64,000 nucleotides of DNA from Achromobacter sp. MFA1 R4. Lineage in GTDB: Bacteria; Pseudomonadota; Gammaproteobacteria; Burkholderiales; Burkholderiaceae_B. This document shows, piece after piece, positions 34,739 through 44,345 of the stretch. Under the pieces are notes generated by a model. It had not been told where the DNA came from and did not search any database. It saw nothing but the letters and a program-made list of their open reading frames with translations. The position numbers and the translations under genes were made by a program. The DNA is taken from contig NZ_LT707065.1 of NCBI RefSeq assembly GCF_900156745.1, forward strand, positions 5,778,086-5,842,085. The letters run 5' to 3'. How positions within the stretch are numbered: the stretch's first letter is position 1; each line of letters starts with the position of its first letter.

Positions 34739-35944
34739 ATGCGGAGCCTGCCGTTTCGCCCCCTGCTGGTCGTCGTCGCCATCGTGGCGGTGGCGCTGAA
34801 TCTGCGTCCCGCCTTGGCGGCGATCGGGCCGCTGCTGGACATGATCCAGGCGGCCACCGGCGCGACCCACACGCAGGCCAGCCTGCTGACCACCTTGCCC
34901 GTGTTCGTGATGGGCCTTTGCGCGCTGGCCGGGCGGCACGTCACCGGCCGGTTGAGCGAACGCGGCGGAATCGGCCTGGGACTGGCACTGGTGGCCCTCG
35001 CCTGCCTGGCCCGCTACGTGGCGGTGGACACCTATGGGCTGTTGCTGACGGCAGCGGTGGCGGGCGTGGGCATTGCGTTGGTGCAGACCTTGCTTCCGGC
35101 CTTCATCAAGCGCCATTTCGCGCATGAGATGGGACGGGTTTTCGGGCTTTACACCACCGGCATCATGGCGGGCGCGGCCATCGCGGCGGCGGGCGCGGCG
35201 GGGCTGGCCGGCCAGATGGGCTGGCCAGCCGCGTTGGCATTCTGGAGCCTGCCCGCGGTGGTGGCGCTGCCCCTGTGGCTGAACGCGGCGCGCGGTCAGT
35301 CGTCGCGCGGTCAGTCGGCCCGCCGCGCATCGCCACGCCTGCCCGCTTCGCGCCCGGCGCCGCACAGTTTCTGGCGCAACTTGCGGGCGTGGGAGCTGAT
35401 GCTGTTTTTCGGCATCGGCACCGGCGCCTACACGCTGGTGTTGGCGTGGTTGCCGCCGTTCTACACCAGTCTGGGTTGGGCGCCTTCCGCCGCGGGCTTT
35501 CTGCTGGGCGGCCTGACCTTGGCGGAAGTCATGGCCGGCCTTGCCGTCTCGGCCTGGATCGGCAGGTTTCCCGATCGCCGCACGCCGCTTGCGGCGGTCC
35601 TCGTCATCCTGATCTGCGGGCTGGCGTGCCTGATCCTTGCCCCGCTCAACCTGGCGCTGCTTGCCTGCCTGCTATTGGGCGTGGGCATCGGCGCGCTCTT
35701 TCCGCTGTCGCTGATCGTGGCGATGGACCATGTGGACGATCCGGCCCAGGCCGGGATGCTGGCGGCGTTTGTGCAGGGCGGGGGCTATGTGATCGCGAGT
35801 TTCATGCCGCTGCTGGCGGGCGTGCTGCGCGACCGGTTTTCCAGCCTGAGCCAGGCCTGGGTCGTGATGCTTGGCGGCGCCATAGTCCTGCTGGCGCTTG
35901 CCCTGCGGTTTTCGCCCGCCTCGTACCGGCGGATCGCCGCATGA
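34739..35944 (+). CDS. MFS transporter of the CynX/NimT type
   Basis: The 401-residue product has about 12 hydrophobic segments and the CynX/NimT-type opening VAVALNLRPALAAIGPLLDM, where the NLRP segment is characteristic. A cytoplasmic loop rich in Arg/Ser (about 183-212, including QSSRGQSARR) separates the two halves. Members include the cyanate transporter CynX and 2-nitroimidazole exporters; the substrate here is unknown, and no cyanase gene lies nearby. Control by the divergent MarR protein is likely. It ends just before a bidirectional terminator. Confidence 0.9.
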   Translation: MRSLPFRPLLVVVAIVAVALNLRPALAAIGPLLDMIQAATGATHTQASLLTTLPVFVMGLCALAGRHVTGRLSERGGIGLGLALVALACLARYVAVDTYGLLLTAAVAGVGIALVQTLLPAFIKRHFAHEMGRVFGLYTTGIMAGAAIAAAGAAGLAGQMGWPAALAFWSLPAVVALPLWLNAARGQSSRGQSARRASPRLPASRPAPHSFWRNLRAWELMLFFGIGTGAYTLVLAWLPPFYTSLGWAPSAAGFLLGGLTLAEVMAGLAVSAWIGRFPDRRTPLAAVLVILICGLACLILAPLNLALLACLLLGVGIGALFPLSLIVAMDHVDDPAQAGMLAAFVQGGGYVIASFMPLLAGVLRDRFSSLSQAWVVMLGGAIVLLALALRFSPASYRRIAA

Positions 35945-35956
35945 AATCGTCTGAAT

Positions 35957-35994
35957 AAAAAAAGCGCCGCGCCCTCGCAAGGGCCGGCGCTTTT
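35957..35994. terminator. Bidirectional terminator between the MFS gene and lpdA
   Basis: A stem of GCGCCG (35964-35969) with CGGCGC (35985-35990), extended inward by GCCC/GGGC around a one-base bulge, is flanked by seven A residues and four T residues. It can serve the convergent MFS gene and lpdA. Confidence 0.85.
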
Positions 35995-36037
35995 CGGGTG
36001 GCGGTCGCGGCAAGCCGCGGCGCGTCACTGTTGCACG

Positions 36038-37825
36038 TTACTTCTTTTTCATCGGCGGCAAATCCGTGCAGACGCCTTCGGCGACTTCCGCGGCCATACC
36101 CACCGATTCGCCCAGGGTCGGGTGCGGGTGGATGGTCTTGGCGATGTCGACGACGTCGGCGCCCATTTCCACGGCCAGGGCCAGCTCGCTGATCAGGTCG
36201 CCCGCGTGGGTGCCCACGATGCTGCCGCCCAGGATGCGATGCGTTTCGGCGTCGAAGATGAGCTTGGTGAAGCCTTCGTCGCGGCCGTTGGCGATGGCGC
36301 GGCCGGAGGCGGCCCACGGGAAGACGCCCTTCTCGATCTTGATGCCCTGCTTCTTGGCTTCGTCTTCGGTCAGGCCGACCCACGCCACTTCCGGATCGGT
36401 GTAGGCCACCGACGGGATGACGCGCGCATCGAAGAAGGACTTCTGGCCGGCGGCGGCTTCGGCGGCGACGTGGCCTTCATGCACGGCCTTGTGGGCCAGC
36501 ATGGGTTGGCCGACGATGTCGCCGATGGCGTAGATGTGCGGCACGTTGGTGCGCATCTGGCGGTCGACCTCGATGAAACCGCGGTCGGTGACGGCGATGC
36601 CCGCCTTGTCGGCGCCGATCTTCTTGCCGTTGGGGCTGCGGCCCACGGCCTGCAGGACCAGGTCGTAGCGCTGCGGTTCCTTGGGCGCGCCCTCGCCTTC
36701 AAAGCTGACGTAGATGCCGTCCTTTTTGGCTTCGGCGCCCACGGTCTTGGTCTTCAACATGATGTTGTCGAAGCGGTAGGCGTTCTTCTTCTGCCACACC
36801 TTGACCAGGTCGCGGTCGGCGCCCTGCATCAGGCCGTCCAGCATTTCCACCACGTCCAGGCGCGCGCCCAGCGTGGAGTACACCGTGCCCATCTCCAGGC
36901 CGATGATGCCGCCGCCGATGATGAGCATCTTCTTGGGCACTTCACGCAGCAGCAAGGCGCCGGTGGAGTCGACGATGCGGTCGTCTTCGGGCAGGAACGG
37001 CAGCTTCACCGACTGGCTGCCGGCGGCGATGATGGCCTGCTTGAAGCGCAGGGTCTGGGTCTTGCCGTCGGCCGCCTTGACGGTCAGGTGGTTGGCGTCG
37101 GCGAATTCGCCCACGCCGGTGACCACGGTGACCTTGCGCGCCTTGGCCATGCCCGCGAGGCCGCCGGTCAGCTTGGCGACCACGCTGTCCTTGTAGCCGC
37201 GCAGCTTGTCCAGGTCGATCTTGGGCTCGCCGAAGCTGATGCCGTGGGCGGCCAGTTCGCGGGCTTCGTCGATGATGGCAGCGTTGTGCAGCAGCGCCTT
37301 GGACGGGATGCAGCCCACGTTCAGGCAGACGCCGCCCAGCGTGCTGTAGCGTTCGACCAGGACCACGGACAGGCCCAGGTCGGCGGCGCGGAAGGCGGCG
37401 GAGTAGCCGCCAGGGCCCGCGCCCAGGACCAGCATGTCGTATTCGGCGTCGGCCGAGCCGCTGTAGGTGGCGGCGGCAGGCGCGGCAGCCTTGGCGGCGG
37501 GCGCTTCAGACTTGGAAGCGTCCTTCGCGGCCGCCTTGGCGTCGGACTTGGCATCCGCCTTGGGGGCTTCTTCCTTGGCGGCGCCGGCCGCTTCCACTTC
37601 CAGCACGACGGCGCCTTCGGCAACCTTGTCGCCGACCTTCACGGCGATGGACTTCACCACGCCGCCCTGCGACGCGGGGATTTCCATCGAGGCCTTGTCG
37701 GATTCCACGGTGATCAGGCTTTGTTCGGCCTTGATCGTGTCGCCCACGGCCACCAGCACCTCGATGACTTCCACTTCCTTGAAGTCGCCGATGTCCGGCA
37801 CTTTGATTTGAACGGTATTGCTCAT
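36038..37825 (-). CDS. lpdA: Dihydrolipoyl dehydrogenase (E3) with N-terminal lipoyl domain
   Basis: E3 reoxidises dihydrolipoamide of the pyruvate dehydrogenase complex using FAD and NAD+. The 595-residue product begins with a lipoyl domain (residues 1-80; lipoyl-Lys in [11 protein letters not shown]), then an Ala/Lys/Glu linker. The E3 core starts near residue 128 (YDMLVLGAGPGGYSAAFRAA), with redox disulfide GGVCLNVGCIPSKALLHN, an NAD-binding GGGIIGLEMG, and the C-terminal His-Glu block AKTIHPHPTLGES. The attached lipoyl domain is nearly identical to the first one of AceF encoded upstream. E3 enzymes of about 475 residues without it are the usual form, so the fusion is real extra length. 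It is third in aceE-aceF-lpdA, 12 nt after aceF. Confidence 0.97.
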   Translation of the reverse strand: MSNTVQIKVPDIGDFKEVEVIEVLVAVGDTIKAEQSLITVESDKASMEIPASQGGVVKSIAVKVGDKVAEGAVVLEVEAAGAAKEEAPKADAKSDAKAAAKDASKSEAPAAKAAAPAAATYSGSADAEYDMLVLGAGPGGYSAAFRAADLGLSVVLVERYSTLGGVCLNVGCIPSKALLHNAAIIDEARELAAHGISFGEPKIDLDKLRGYKDSVVAKLTGGLAGMAKARKVTVVTGVGEFADANHLTVKAADGKTQTLRFKQAIIAAGSQSVKLPFLPEDDRIVDSTGALLLREVPKKMLIIGGGIIGLEMGTVYSTLGARLDVVEMLDGLMQGADRDLVKVWQKKNAYRFDNIMLKTKTVGAEAKKDGIYVSFEGEGAPKEPQRYDLVLQAVGRSPNGKKIGADKAGIAVTDRGFIEVDRQMRTNVPHIYAIGDIVGQPMLAHKAVHEGHVAAEAAAGQKSFFDARVIPSVAYTDPEVAWVGLTEDEAKKQGIKIEKGVFPWAASGRAIANGRDEGFTKLIFDAETHRILGGSIVGTHAGDLISELALAVEMGADVVDIAKTIHPHPTLGESVGMAAEVAEGVCTDLPPMKKK

Positions 37826-37837
37826 AGGGCTCCCCGT

Positions 37838-39517
37838 TTACAGCGCGATGCGGCGGAAGTCGGCCAGCAAGGCGCCCAGATAGGCGTTGAAGCGGGCAGC
37901 CGAGGCGCCGTCGATGACGCGGTGGTCGTAGGACAGCGACAGCGGCACCATCAGGCGCGGCACGAACTGCTTGCCGTCCCACACGGGCTTGTGCGCGGAG
38001 CGCGACACGCCCAGGATGGCGACTTCAGGCGCGTTGATGATGGGCGTGAACGAGGTGCCGCCAATACCGCCGAGCGACGAGATCGAGAAGCAGCCGCCCT
38101 GCATTTCGGCGGGCGAGATCTTGCCGTCGCGGGCCTTCTTGGACAGGTCGGTCATTTCCTGGGCGATCTGCAGGATGCCCTTCTTGTCGGCATCGCGGAT
38201 CACCGGCACCACCAGCCCGTTGGGCGTGTCGGCCGCAAAGCCGATGTGGTAGTACTGCTTGAGCACCAGGTTGTCGCCGTCCAGGGACGCGTTGAACTCG
38301 GGGAATTTCTTCAGGGCCGCGACCACGGCCTTGATCAGGAAGGCCAGCATGGTGACCTTGATGCCCGACTTCTCGTTTTCCTTGTTCAGCGTGACGCGCA
38401 GCGCTTCCAGGTCGGTGATGTCCGCTTCGTCGTTGTTGGTGACGTGCGGGATCATGACCCAGTTGCGGTGCAGGTTCGCGCCCGAGATCTTCTTGATGCG
38501 CGACAGCGGCTTGGCTTCGATGGGGCCGAACTTGGTGAAGTCGACCTTCGGCCACGGCAGGAGGCCCAGCGCGGCGCCATCGGCCGAGCCGCCGGCGGCG
38601 GCAGCCGCCGGGGCCGCGGACAGGGCCTGCTTGACGAATCCGCGGACGTCGTCGGCGGTGATGCGTTCCTTGGGACCCGTGCCCTTCACCTTGGAAAGGT
38701 TCACGCCCAGTTCACGCGCGAACTTGCGCACGGACGGCGAAGCGTGGGGCAACTGGCCGGGCTTGAGGTTGGCGTCTTCGAGCGCGGCGGCGGGGGCCGG
38801 GCGCGCGGCAGGTGCAGCGGCCGGCGCAGCTTCAACTTTGGCTTCGGCCTTGGCTTCCGACTTGGCAGCCGGCGCGGCTTCGGCCTTGGCTGCGGGCGCC
38901 GCGCCTTGCTGCGCGCCGCCTTCCACCACCACCACGACCGAACCCTTGGCGACCTTGTCGCCGACCTTGACCTTCACTTCCTTGACCACGCCGCCCTGCG
39001 AGGCCGGGATCTCCATCGAGGCCTTGTCGGACTCGACGGTGATCAGTCTCTGCTCGGCCTTGATGGTGTCGCCGACGGCGACCATGACTTCGATGACTTC
39101 CACTTCCTTGAAGTCGCCGATGTCGGGCACTTCGATCTCGACCGGGCCCGTGGAGGCGGCCGGGGCCGGGGCCGACGCTTCGGCCTTGTGGGCAGCGGCG
39201 GCGGCCTGCTTGGGTTCTTCCTTGGCGGCCGGTTTGGAGTCGGCCTTGGGAGCCTCTTCCTTGGCGGCGCCGGCGTCGGCGGCTTCCACTTCCAGCACGA
39301 CCGCGCCTTCGGCGACCTTGTCGCCGACCTTCACGGCGATGGACTTCACGACGCCGCCCTGCGACGCCGGGATTTCCATCGAGGCCTTGTCGGATTCGAC
39401 CGTGATCAGGCTCTGTTCCGCCTTGATCGTGTCGCCCACGGCAACCAGCACTTCAATGACTTCCACTTCCTTGAAGTCGCCGATGTCGGGAACCTTGATT
39501 TGCACGATGTTGCTCAT
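37838..39517 (-). CDS. aceF: Pyruvate dehydrogenase E2, dihydrolipoyllysine acetyltransferase
   Basis: E2 forms the core of the pyruvate dehydrogenase complex and transfers acetyl groups to CoA. The 559-residue product has two lipoyl domains (residues 1-80 and about 125-202), each with lipoyl-Lys in [11 protein letters not shown], joined by Ala/Lys/Glu linkers. The E3/E1-binding domain lies near residue 260 ([20 protein letters not shown]). The catalytic domain begins near 335 and carries the active His-Asp in [17 protein letters not shown]. Two lipoyl domains is within the known range of one to three. It lies 12 nt downstream of aceE. Confidence 0.97.
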   Translation of the reverse strand: MSNIVQIKVPDIGDFKEVEVIEVLVAVGDTIKAEQSLITVESDKASMEIPASQGGVVKSIAVKVGDKVAEGAVVLEVEAADAGAAKEEAPKADSKPAAKEEPKQAAAAAHKAEASAPAPAASTGPVEIEVPDIGDFKEVEVIEVMVAVGDTIKAEQRLITVESDKASMEIPASQGGVVKEVKVKVGDKVAKGSVVVVVEGGAQQGAAPAAKAEAAPAAKSEAKAEAKVEAAPAAAPAARPAPAAALEDANLKPGQLPHASPSVRKFARELGVNLSKVKGTGPKERITADDVRGFVKQALSAAPAAAAAGGSADGAALGLLPWPKVDFTKFGPIEAKPLSRIKKISGANLHRNWVMIPHVTNNDEADITDLEALRVTLNKENEKSGIKVTMLAFLIKAVVAALKKFPEFNASLDGDNLVLKQYYHIGFAADTPNGLVVPVIRDADKKGILQIAQEMTDLSKKARDGKISPAEMQGGCFSISSLGGIGGTSFTPIINAPEVAILGVSRSAHKPVWDGKQFVPRLMVPLSLSYDHRVIDGASAARFNAYLGALLADFRRIAL

Positions 39518-39529
39518 GTCTCTTTACCC

Positions 39530-42238
39530 TCAGGCGTATTGCGGGTTGGCTTTGTTCGGATTGATGCCGTACTTCTTGATGGCTTCGGCCACCTTGGCAA
39601 CCGGCACCTTGCCTTCGTCGGCCAGCGCGCGCAGGGCGGCGACCACGACGAAGTGGCGGTCCACCTCGAAGTGCTCGCGCAGCTTGGCGCGGAAATCCGA
39701 GCGGCCGAAACCATCGGTGCCCAGCACCTTGTATTCGCGGCCCTTGGGCACGAACGGACGGATCTGGTCCGCAAAGAGCTTCATGTAGTCGGTCGACGCG
39801 ATGATCGGGCCTTCCGTCTTGGCCAGCTGTTCCGTGACGTAAGCGACCTGCGGCTTCTTCTCGTCGGGGTGCAGCATGTTGTGGCGTTCGACGTCCAGGC
39901 CGTTGCGGCGCAGCTCGGTGAAGCTGGTGACGCTCCAGAGGTCCGATGCGACATCCCAATCGGAAGCCAGCAGTTCCTGCGCGGCCATGACTTCCCGCAG
40001 GATGGTGCCCGAGCCCATGAGCTGCACGCGGTTCTTGCCCTTGCCGTGCGACTTGAGCTTGTACATGCCCTTGATGATGCCTTCCTCGTCGCCCTGGGTC
40101 AGACCGGGCTGCGGGTAGTTTTCGTTCATCACCGTCAGGTAGTAATAGACGTTTTCCTGGTCTTCCACCATGCGCTTCAAGCCATGCTGGATGATCACGG
40201 CGAGCTCGTGGCCGAACGTCGGGTCGTAGGACACGCAGTTCGGGATGGTCGAGGCCAGGATGTGGCTGTGGCCGTCTTCGTGCTGCAGGCCTTCGCCGTT
40301 CAGCGTCGTGCGGCCGGCGGTGCCGCCCAGCAGGAAGCCGCGCGCCTGCATGTCGCCGGCGGCCCAGGCCAGGTCGCCGATGCGCTGGAACCCGAACATC
40401 GAGTAGTAGATGAAGAACGGGATCATGATGCGGTTGTTCGAGGAGTACGACGTGGCCGCCGCAATCCACGAGCTCATCGCGCCCGCTTCGTTGATGCCTT
40501 CCTGCAGGAGCTGGCCGTCGGCCGACTCCTTGTAGTACATGACCTGGTCCTTGTCGACCGGGACGTACTTCTGGCCTTCCGGCGCGTAGATGCCGATCTG
40601 GCGGAACAGGCCTTCCATGCCGAAGGTGCGCGATTCGTCGGCCAGGATCGGCACGACGCGCGGGCCCAGTTCCTTGTCGCGCAGCACCTGGTTCAGGATG
40701 CGCACGAAAGCCTGGGTGGTGGAGATTTCACGGCCGTCGGCGGTGGGCTCCAGCACGGCCTTGAAGGCGTCCAGCGCGGGGGCCTTCAGTTGCTCGTCGG
40801 CCTTGGCGCGGCGGCGCGGCAGATAGCCGCCCAGCGCGGCGCGGCGCTCGTGCAGGTACTTCATTTCGGGCGAGTCTTCCGCCGGCTTGAAGTACGGCAG
40901 GTCCGCCAGCTTGTCGTCCGGGATGGGGATGCCGAAGCGGTCGCGGAATTCGCGGATGGAGTCCAGCTCCAGCTTCTTTTGCTGGTGGGTCGGGTTCTTG
41001 GCCTGGCCCACGTGGCCCATGCCGTAGCCCTTGATGGTCTTGGCCAGGATGACGGTCGGCTGGCCGGTGTGGTCGCTGGCCGACTTGAAGGCGGCGTACA
41101 CCTTGTGGGGATCATGGCCGCCGCGGTTCAGGCGCCAGATGTCCTCGTCGCTCATGCGCGACACGGCTTCCAGCAGCTTGGGGTGCTTGCCGAAGAAGTG
41201 TTCGCGGACGAACTTGCCGTCATTGGCCTTGTACGCCTGGTACTCGCCGTCGACGGTTTCTTCCATGATCTGGCGCAGGATGCCTTCCTTGTCGTGCGCG
41301 AGCAGCGGATCCCAGTAGCCGCCCCAGATCAGCTTGATGACGTTCCAGCCCGAACCGCGGAAGTCGCCTTCCAGTTCCTGGATGATCTTGCCGTTGCCGC
41401 GCACCGGGCCGTCCAGGCGCTGCAGGTTGCAGTTGATGACGAAGATCAGGTTGTCGAGCTTTTCGCGGGCCGCCAGGGCGATGGCGCCCAGGGACTCGGG
41501 TTCGTCCATTTCGCCGTCGCCGCAGAACACCCAGACCTTGCGGTTGCTGGTGTCGGCGATGCCGCGGGCGTGCAGGTACTTCAGGAAGCGGGCCTGGTAG
41601 ATGGCCATCAGCGGGCCCAGGCCCATCGACACGGTCGGGAACTGCCAGAAGTCCGGCATCAGCTTCGGATGCGGGTACGAGGACAGGCCCTTGCCGTCGA
41701 CTTCCTGGCGGAAGTGGTTCAGCTGTTCTTCGGTCAGGCGGCCTTCGAGGTAGGCGCGGCCATACATGCCGGGCGAGGTGTGGCCCTGGAAGTAGACCAG
41801 GTCGCCGCCGTGGCCTTCGTCTTCAGCGTGCCAGAAGTGGTTCTGGCCGCAGCCGATCATGGTGGCCAGCGAGGCGAACGACGCGATGTGGCCGCCCAGG
41901 TCGCCGCCGTCGGGCGGGTTGTGCTTGTTGGCCTTGACCACCATGGCCATGGCATTCCAGCGCACGTACGAGCGGATGCGCGATTCCAGTTCCAGGTTGC
42001 CGGGATGCGCCGGCTCCAGGCCGGGCGGAATCGTGTTGACGTAAGCGGTGTTGGGCGAGAACGGGATGTGGGCGCCGGAGCGACGGGCTTCGTCGATCAG
42101 GCGTTCCAGCAGGTAATGGGCGCGCTGCGGTCCTTCGCGGTCGAGGACTGCCGCCAGGGCTTCGAGCCACTCCTGGGTTTCAAGGGTGTCTTCGTCGTTG
42201 GCGGCCTGCACGGCGCCAGCCTGGGCGTTAGAGGACAT
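39530..42238 (-). CDS. aceE: Pyruvate dehydrogenase E1 component (homodimeric type)
   Basis: E1 decarboxylates pyruvate with thiamine diphosphate and acetylates the E2 lipoyl groups. The start is the ATG complementary to 42236-42238, with AGGAGA upstream, giving a 902-residue product that begins MSSNAQAGAVQAANDEDTLE. The frame is open 11 codons further without a good ribosome site. The ThDP-binding motif is visible as WVFCGDGEMDEPESLGAI, and IKGYGMGHVGQAKN follows. The C-terminal part has the RSDFRAKLREHFEVDRHFVV block. It is the large single-chain E1 typical of gammaproteobacteria and betaproteobacteria and is the first gene of the operon. A 31-bp inverted repeat lies 66 bp upstream. Confidence 0.98.
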   Translation of the reverse strand: MSSNAQAGAVQAANDEDTLETQEWLEALAAVLDREGPQRAHYLLERLIDEARRSGAHIPFSPNTAYVNTIPPGLEPAHPGNLELESRIRSYVRWNAMAMVVKANKHNPPDGGDLGGHIASFASLATMIGCGQNHFWHAEDEGHGGDLVYFQGHTSPGMYGRAYLEGRLTEEQLNHFRQEVDGKGLSSYPHPKLMPDFWQFPTVSMGLGPLMAIYQARFLKYLHARGIADTSNRKVWVFCGDGEMDEPESLGAIALAAREKLDNLIFVINCNLQRLDGPVRGNGKIIQELEGDFRGSGWNVIKLIWGGYWDPLLAHDKEGILRQIMEETVDGEYQAYKANDGKFVREHFFGKHPKLLEAVSRMSDEDIWRLNRGGHDPHKVYAAFKSASDHTGQPTVILAKTIKGYGMGHVGQAKNPTHQQKKLELDSIREFRDRFGIPIPDDKLADLPYFKPAEDSPEMKYLHERRAALGGYLPRRRAKADEQLKAPALDAFKAVLEPTADGREISTTQAFVRILNQVLRDKELGPRVVPILADESRTFGMEGLFRQIGIYAPEGQKYVPVDKDQVMYYKESADGQLLQEGINEAGAMSSWIAAATSYSSNNRIMIPFFIYYSMFGFQRIGDLAWAAGDMQARGFLLGGTAGRTTLNGEGLQHEDGHSHILASTIPNCVSYDPTFGHELAVIIQHGLKRMVEDQENVYYYLTVMNENYPQPGLTQGDEEGIIKGMYKLKSHGKGKNRVQLMGSGTILREVMAAQELLASDWDVASDLWSVTSFTELRRNGLDVERHNMLHPDEKKPQVAYVTEQLAKTEGPIIASTDYMKLFADQIRPFVPKGREYKVLGTDGFGRSDFRAKLREHFEVDRHFVVVAALRALADEGKVPVAKVAEAIKKYGINPNKANPQYA

Positions 42239-42303
42239 CGTGTGTCTCCTGTTGGGGTTCGTCGTGACCACACACCCGCTTATTTATCTACTCGCGGACA
42301 TTG

Positions 42304-42334
42304 CATGGTAGCCGGGATCATCCGGGCTACCATG
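42304..42334. promoter_or_regulatory. 31-bp inverted repeat upstream of aceE
   Basis: CATGGTAGCC (42304-42313) and GGCTACCATG (42325-42334) are perfect complements. Inner GGAT/ATCC also pair, giving 14 of 15 arm positions around one central base. It sits in the 352-bp gap between aceE and the divergent sensor-kinase gene. It could be an operator or a leader-RNA hairpin. The rest of the gap shows no further gene and no -35/-10 pair I trust. Confidence 0.6.
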
Positions 42335-42590
42335 TGATGCATGGGGTCGGGGTGTTCTAAGGACCTGCCAGGGCCGGTTTCCCTATCAGGCGGCATTCTA
42401 AGAAAGAAGATTAACCGGTCGCAAGGAAAATTTCATGTTGCGGTACGGCATTTCATAATACGGAAAGTTGACCCGAAGCTGAATGCCGGAACGCCATACT
42501 TTTTATGGCCTAGCCCGAACGCAGGGCTTGATTCCCGGCAATTCCCTTCCAACACGCACTAAAATGCGCGGTCTATCCGGCCCGAATTCC

Positions 42591-44345
42591 ATGTCCAGCG
42601 CGCCCAAGTCCAATATTCCTACGCCTTTCCACGACCACGCCCGTACCCGGCGGCGCGGGGTGTACTGGGTCACGCCCGCGATGGTGCTGATCCTCTATAT
42701 CTGTGTGATGGGCGTCTTCTTCTGGCTGCAGCGCATCCATGACGACAGCGTCATGTTTGTCACGATAGACCAGGAACTGCGCCAGCAACGCCTGATCTGG
42801 GTGGTGCTGGCGCTGTCCTGCGTCATCGTCATCAGCCTGCTGATGCTCTGGCGCTATACCCGCTTCCGGTCCACCGCCGAGGCCGCGCTCATCGCCGAAA
42901 CCGGCTTCCGGCGCGCCATGGAGAACTCCATGTCCACGGGCATGCGCGTGCTCGACATGGAGGGACGCATCGCCTACGTGAACCCCGCCTTCTGCCGGAT
43001 GATCGGCTGGAACGAAGCCGACCTGATCGGCCGCAGCCCGCCCTTCCCCTATTGGGTGCCGGGCCGCCACGAGCAGCACCAGCACACGCTGGACGTGCTG
43101 ATGTCGGGCAAGACGCCCAGCAGCGGCCTGGAGGTCGAGGCGCAGCGCCGCGACGGCTCGCGCTTCACGGCGCGCATGTATGTGTCGCCGCTGCTGGACC
43201 CCAATGGCAACCAGATCGGCTGGATGACGTCCATGACCGACATCACCGAGCCCAAGCGCATCCGCGAGGCCCTGACCGCCGCGCACGAGCGCTTCATGAC
43301 CGTGCTGGAAGGCCTGGACGACGCCATTTCGGTTACCGCCGACACCCACGACGGGCTGGAACTATTGTTCGCCAACCGCACGTACCGCCGCGTGTTCGGC
43401 GCGCAGACGGGCGGTCACGATGAACTGCTGGCCGGCCGCCGCGGCCGCTTCACCGACGAATCGGTCGAAGTCTTCGCGCCGTCGGTGCAGCGCTGGTTTG
43501 AAGTGCACCACCGCATGCTGGCCTGGACGGACGGGCGCCGCGTGCGCATGCAGGTGGCGCGCGACATCACCGAACGCCGCGGCCACGAGGAAGCGTCGCG
43601 CGTGCAGCAGGAAAAGATCCAGCTCACCAGCCGCCTCACCACCATGGGCGAGATGGCCTCGTCGCTGGCGCACGAACTGAACCAGCCGCTGACGGCCATC
43701 GCCAACTACAGCATGGGCGCGGTGGCCCTGGTCAAGGCCGGCCACACCAGCCCCAACATGCTGCTGCCGGCGCTGGAAAAGGCCGCTTCGCAGGCCGAGC
43801 GCGCCGGCAAGATCATCAGCCGCATCCGCGAATTCGTGAAGCGCAGCGAGCCGCGCCGCCAGCGCGTGGCGATCGGCCGCATCGTCGACAACGCCATCGG
43901 CTTTGCCGAAATCGATGCCCGCAAGCGCCGCATCCGCATCGACAGCTTCGTGCCGTCCAACGCCCCGGACGTCCTGGCCGACCCCATCCTGATTGAACAA
44001 GTCCTGCTGAACCTGCTCAAGAATGGCCTGGAAGCCATGGAAAAGAGCGAGTCCGACGAGCTTAAGGTTGCCGTAATTCTGCACGAGCAGCATATCGAGG
44101 TAGCCGTGGTGGACCGCGGCCATGGCCTGGCCGAGCCCGAGCGCCTGTTCGAACCCTTCTTCAGCACCAAGTCCCAGGGCCTGGGCATGGGGCTGAACAT
44201 CTGCCGTACCATTATTGAATCGCACCACGGCCGCCTGTGGGCCGACCCGAATCCCGCCGGCGGTACTATCTTCCGCTTTACCCTGCCCTGCGCTGCGACC
44301 CAGACGCAGGCCCAGAACGATCAGTCCGAGGAGTTGCACGCATGA
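42591..44345 (+). CDS. FixL/DctB-like PAS sensor histidine kinase
   Basis: This membrane sensor kinase has TM segments at residues about 27-46 and 72-92 flanking a short periplasmic loop. A PAS domain (about 105-220, with GMRVLDMEGRIAYVNPAFCR) and a second PAS-like region (about 230-345) follow. The His-kinase core has phospho-His in SSLAHELNQPLTAIANYSMG, N box NLLKNGLEAMEKS and G box GLGMGLNICRTIIESHHG. The AHELNQPL form is typical of the FixL/DctB/ThiS group. The start is uncertain: ATG at 42591 gives 584 residues; ATG at 42564 is also possible, and neither has a clear ribosome site. It overlaps the response regulator by 4 nt (ATGA). The signal is unknown. Confidence 0.9.
   Translation: MSSAPKSNIPTPFHDHARTRRRGVYWVTPAMVLILYICVMGVFFWLQRIHDDSVMFVTIDQELRQQRLIWVVLALSCVIVISLLMLWRYTRFRSTAEAALIAETGFRRAMENSMSTGMRVLDMEGRIAYVNPAFCRMIGWNEADLIGRSPPFPYWVPGRHEQHQHTLDVLMSGKTPSSGLEVEAQRRDGSRFTARMYVSPLLDPNGNQIGWMTSMTDITEPKRIREALTAAHERFMTVLEGLDDAISVTADTHDGLELLFANRTYRRVFGAQTGGHDELLAGRRGRFTDESVEVFAPSVQRWFEVHHRMLAWTDGRRVRMQVARDITERRGHEEASRVQQEKIQLTSRLTTMGEMASSLAHELNQPLTAIANYSMGAVALVKAGHTSPNMLLPALEKAASQAERAGKIISRIREFVKRSEPRRQRVAIGRIVDNAIGFAEIDARKRRIRIDSFVPSNAPDVLADPILIEQVLLNLLKNGLEAMEKSESDELKVAVILHEQHIEVAVVDRGHGLAEPERLFEPFFSTKSQGLGMGLNICRTIIESHHGRLWADPNPAGGTIFRFTLPCAATQTQAQNDQSEELHA

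Noticed and set aside
36122-42337. A plus-strand open frame of over 2,000 codons opposite aceE-aceF-lpdA
   Set aside because: It is a composition shadow: in GC-rich genes the antisense frame lacks stops. Its product is low-complexity Ala/Gly/Arg/His and matches no family, while the minus strand encodes three clear enzymes.
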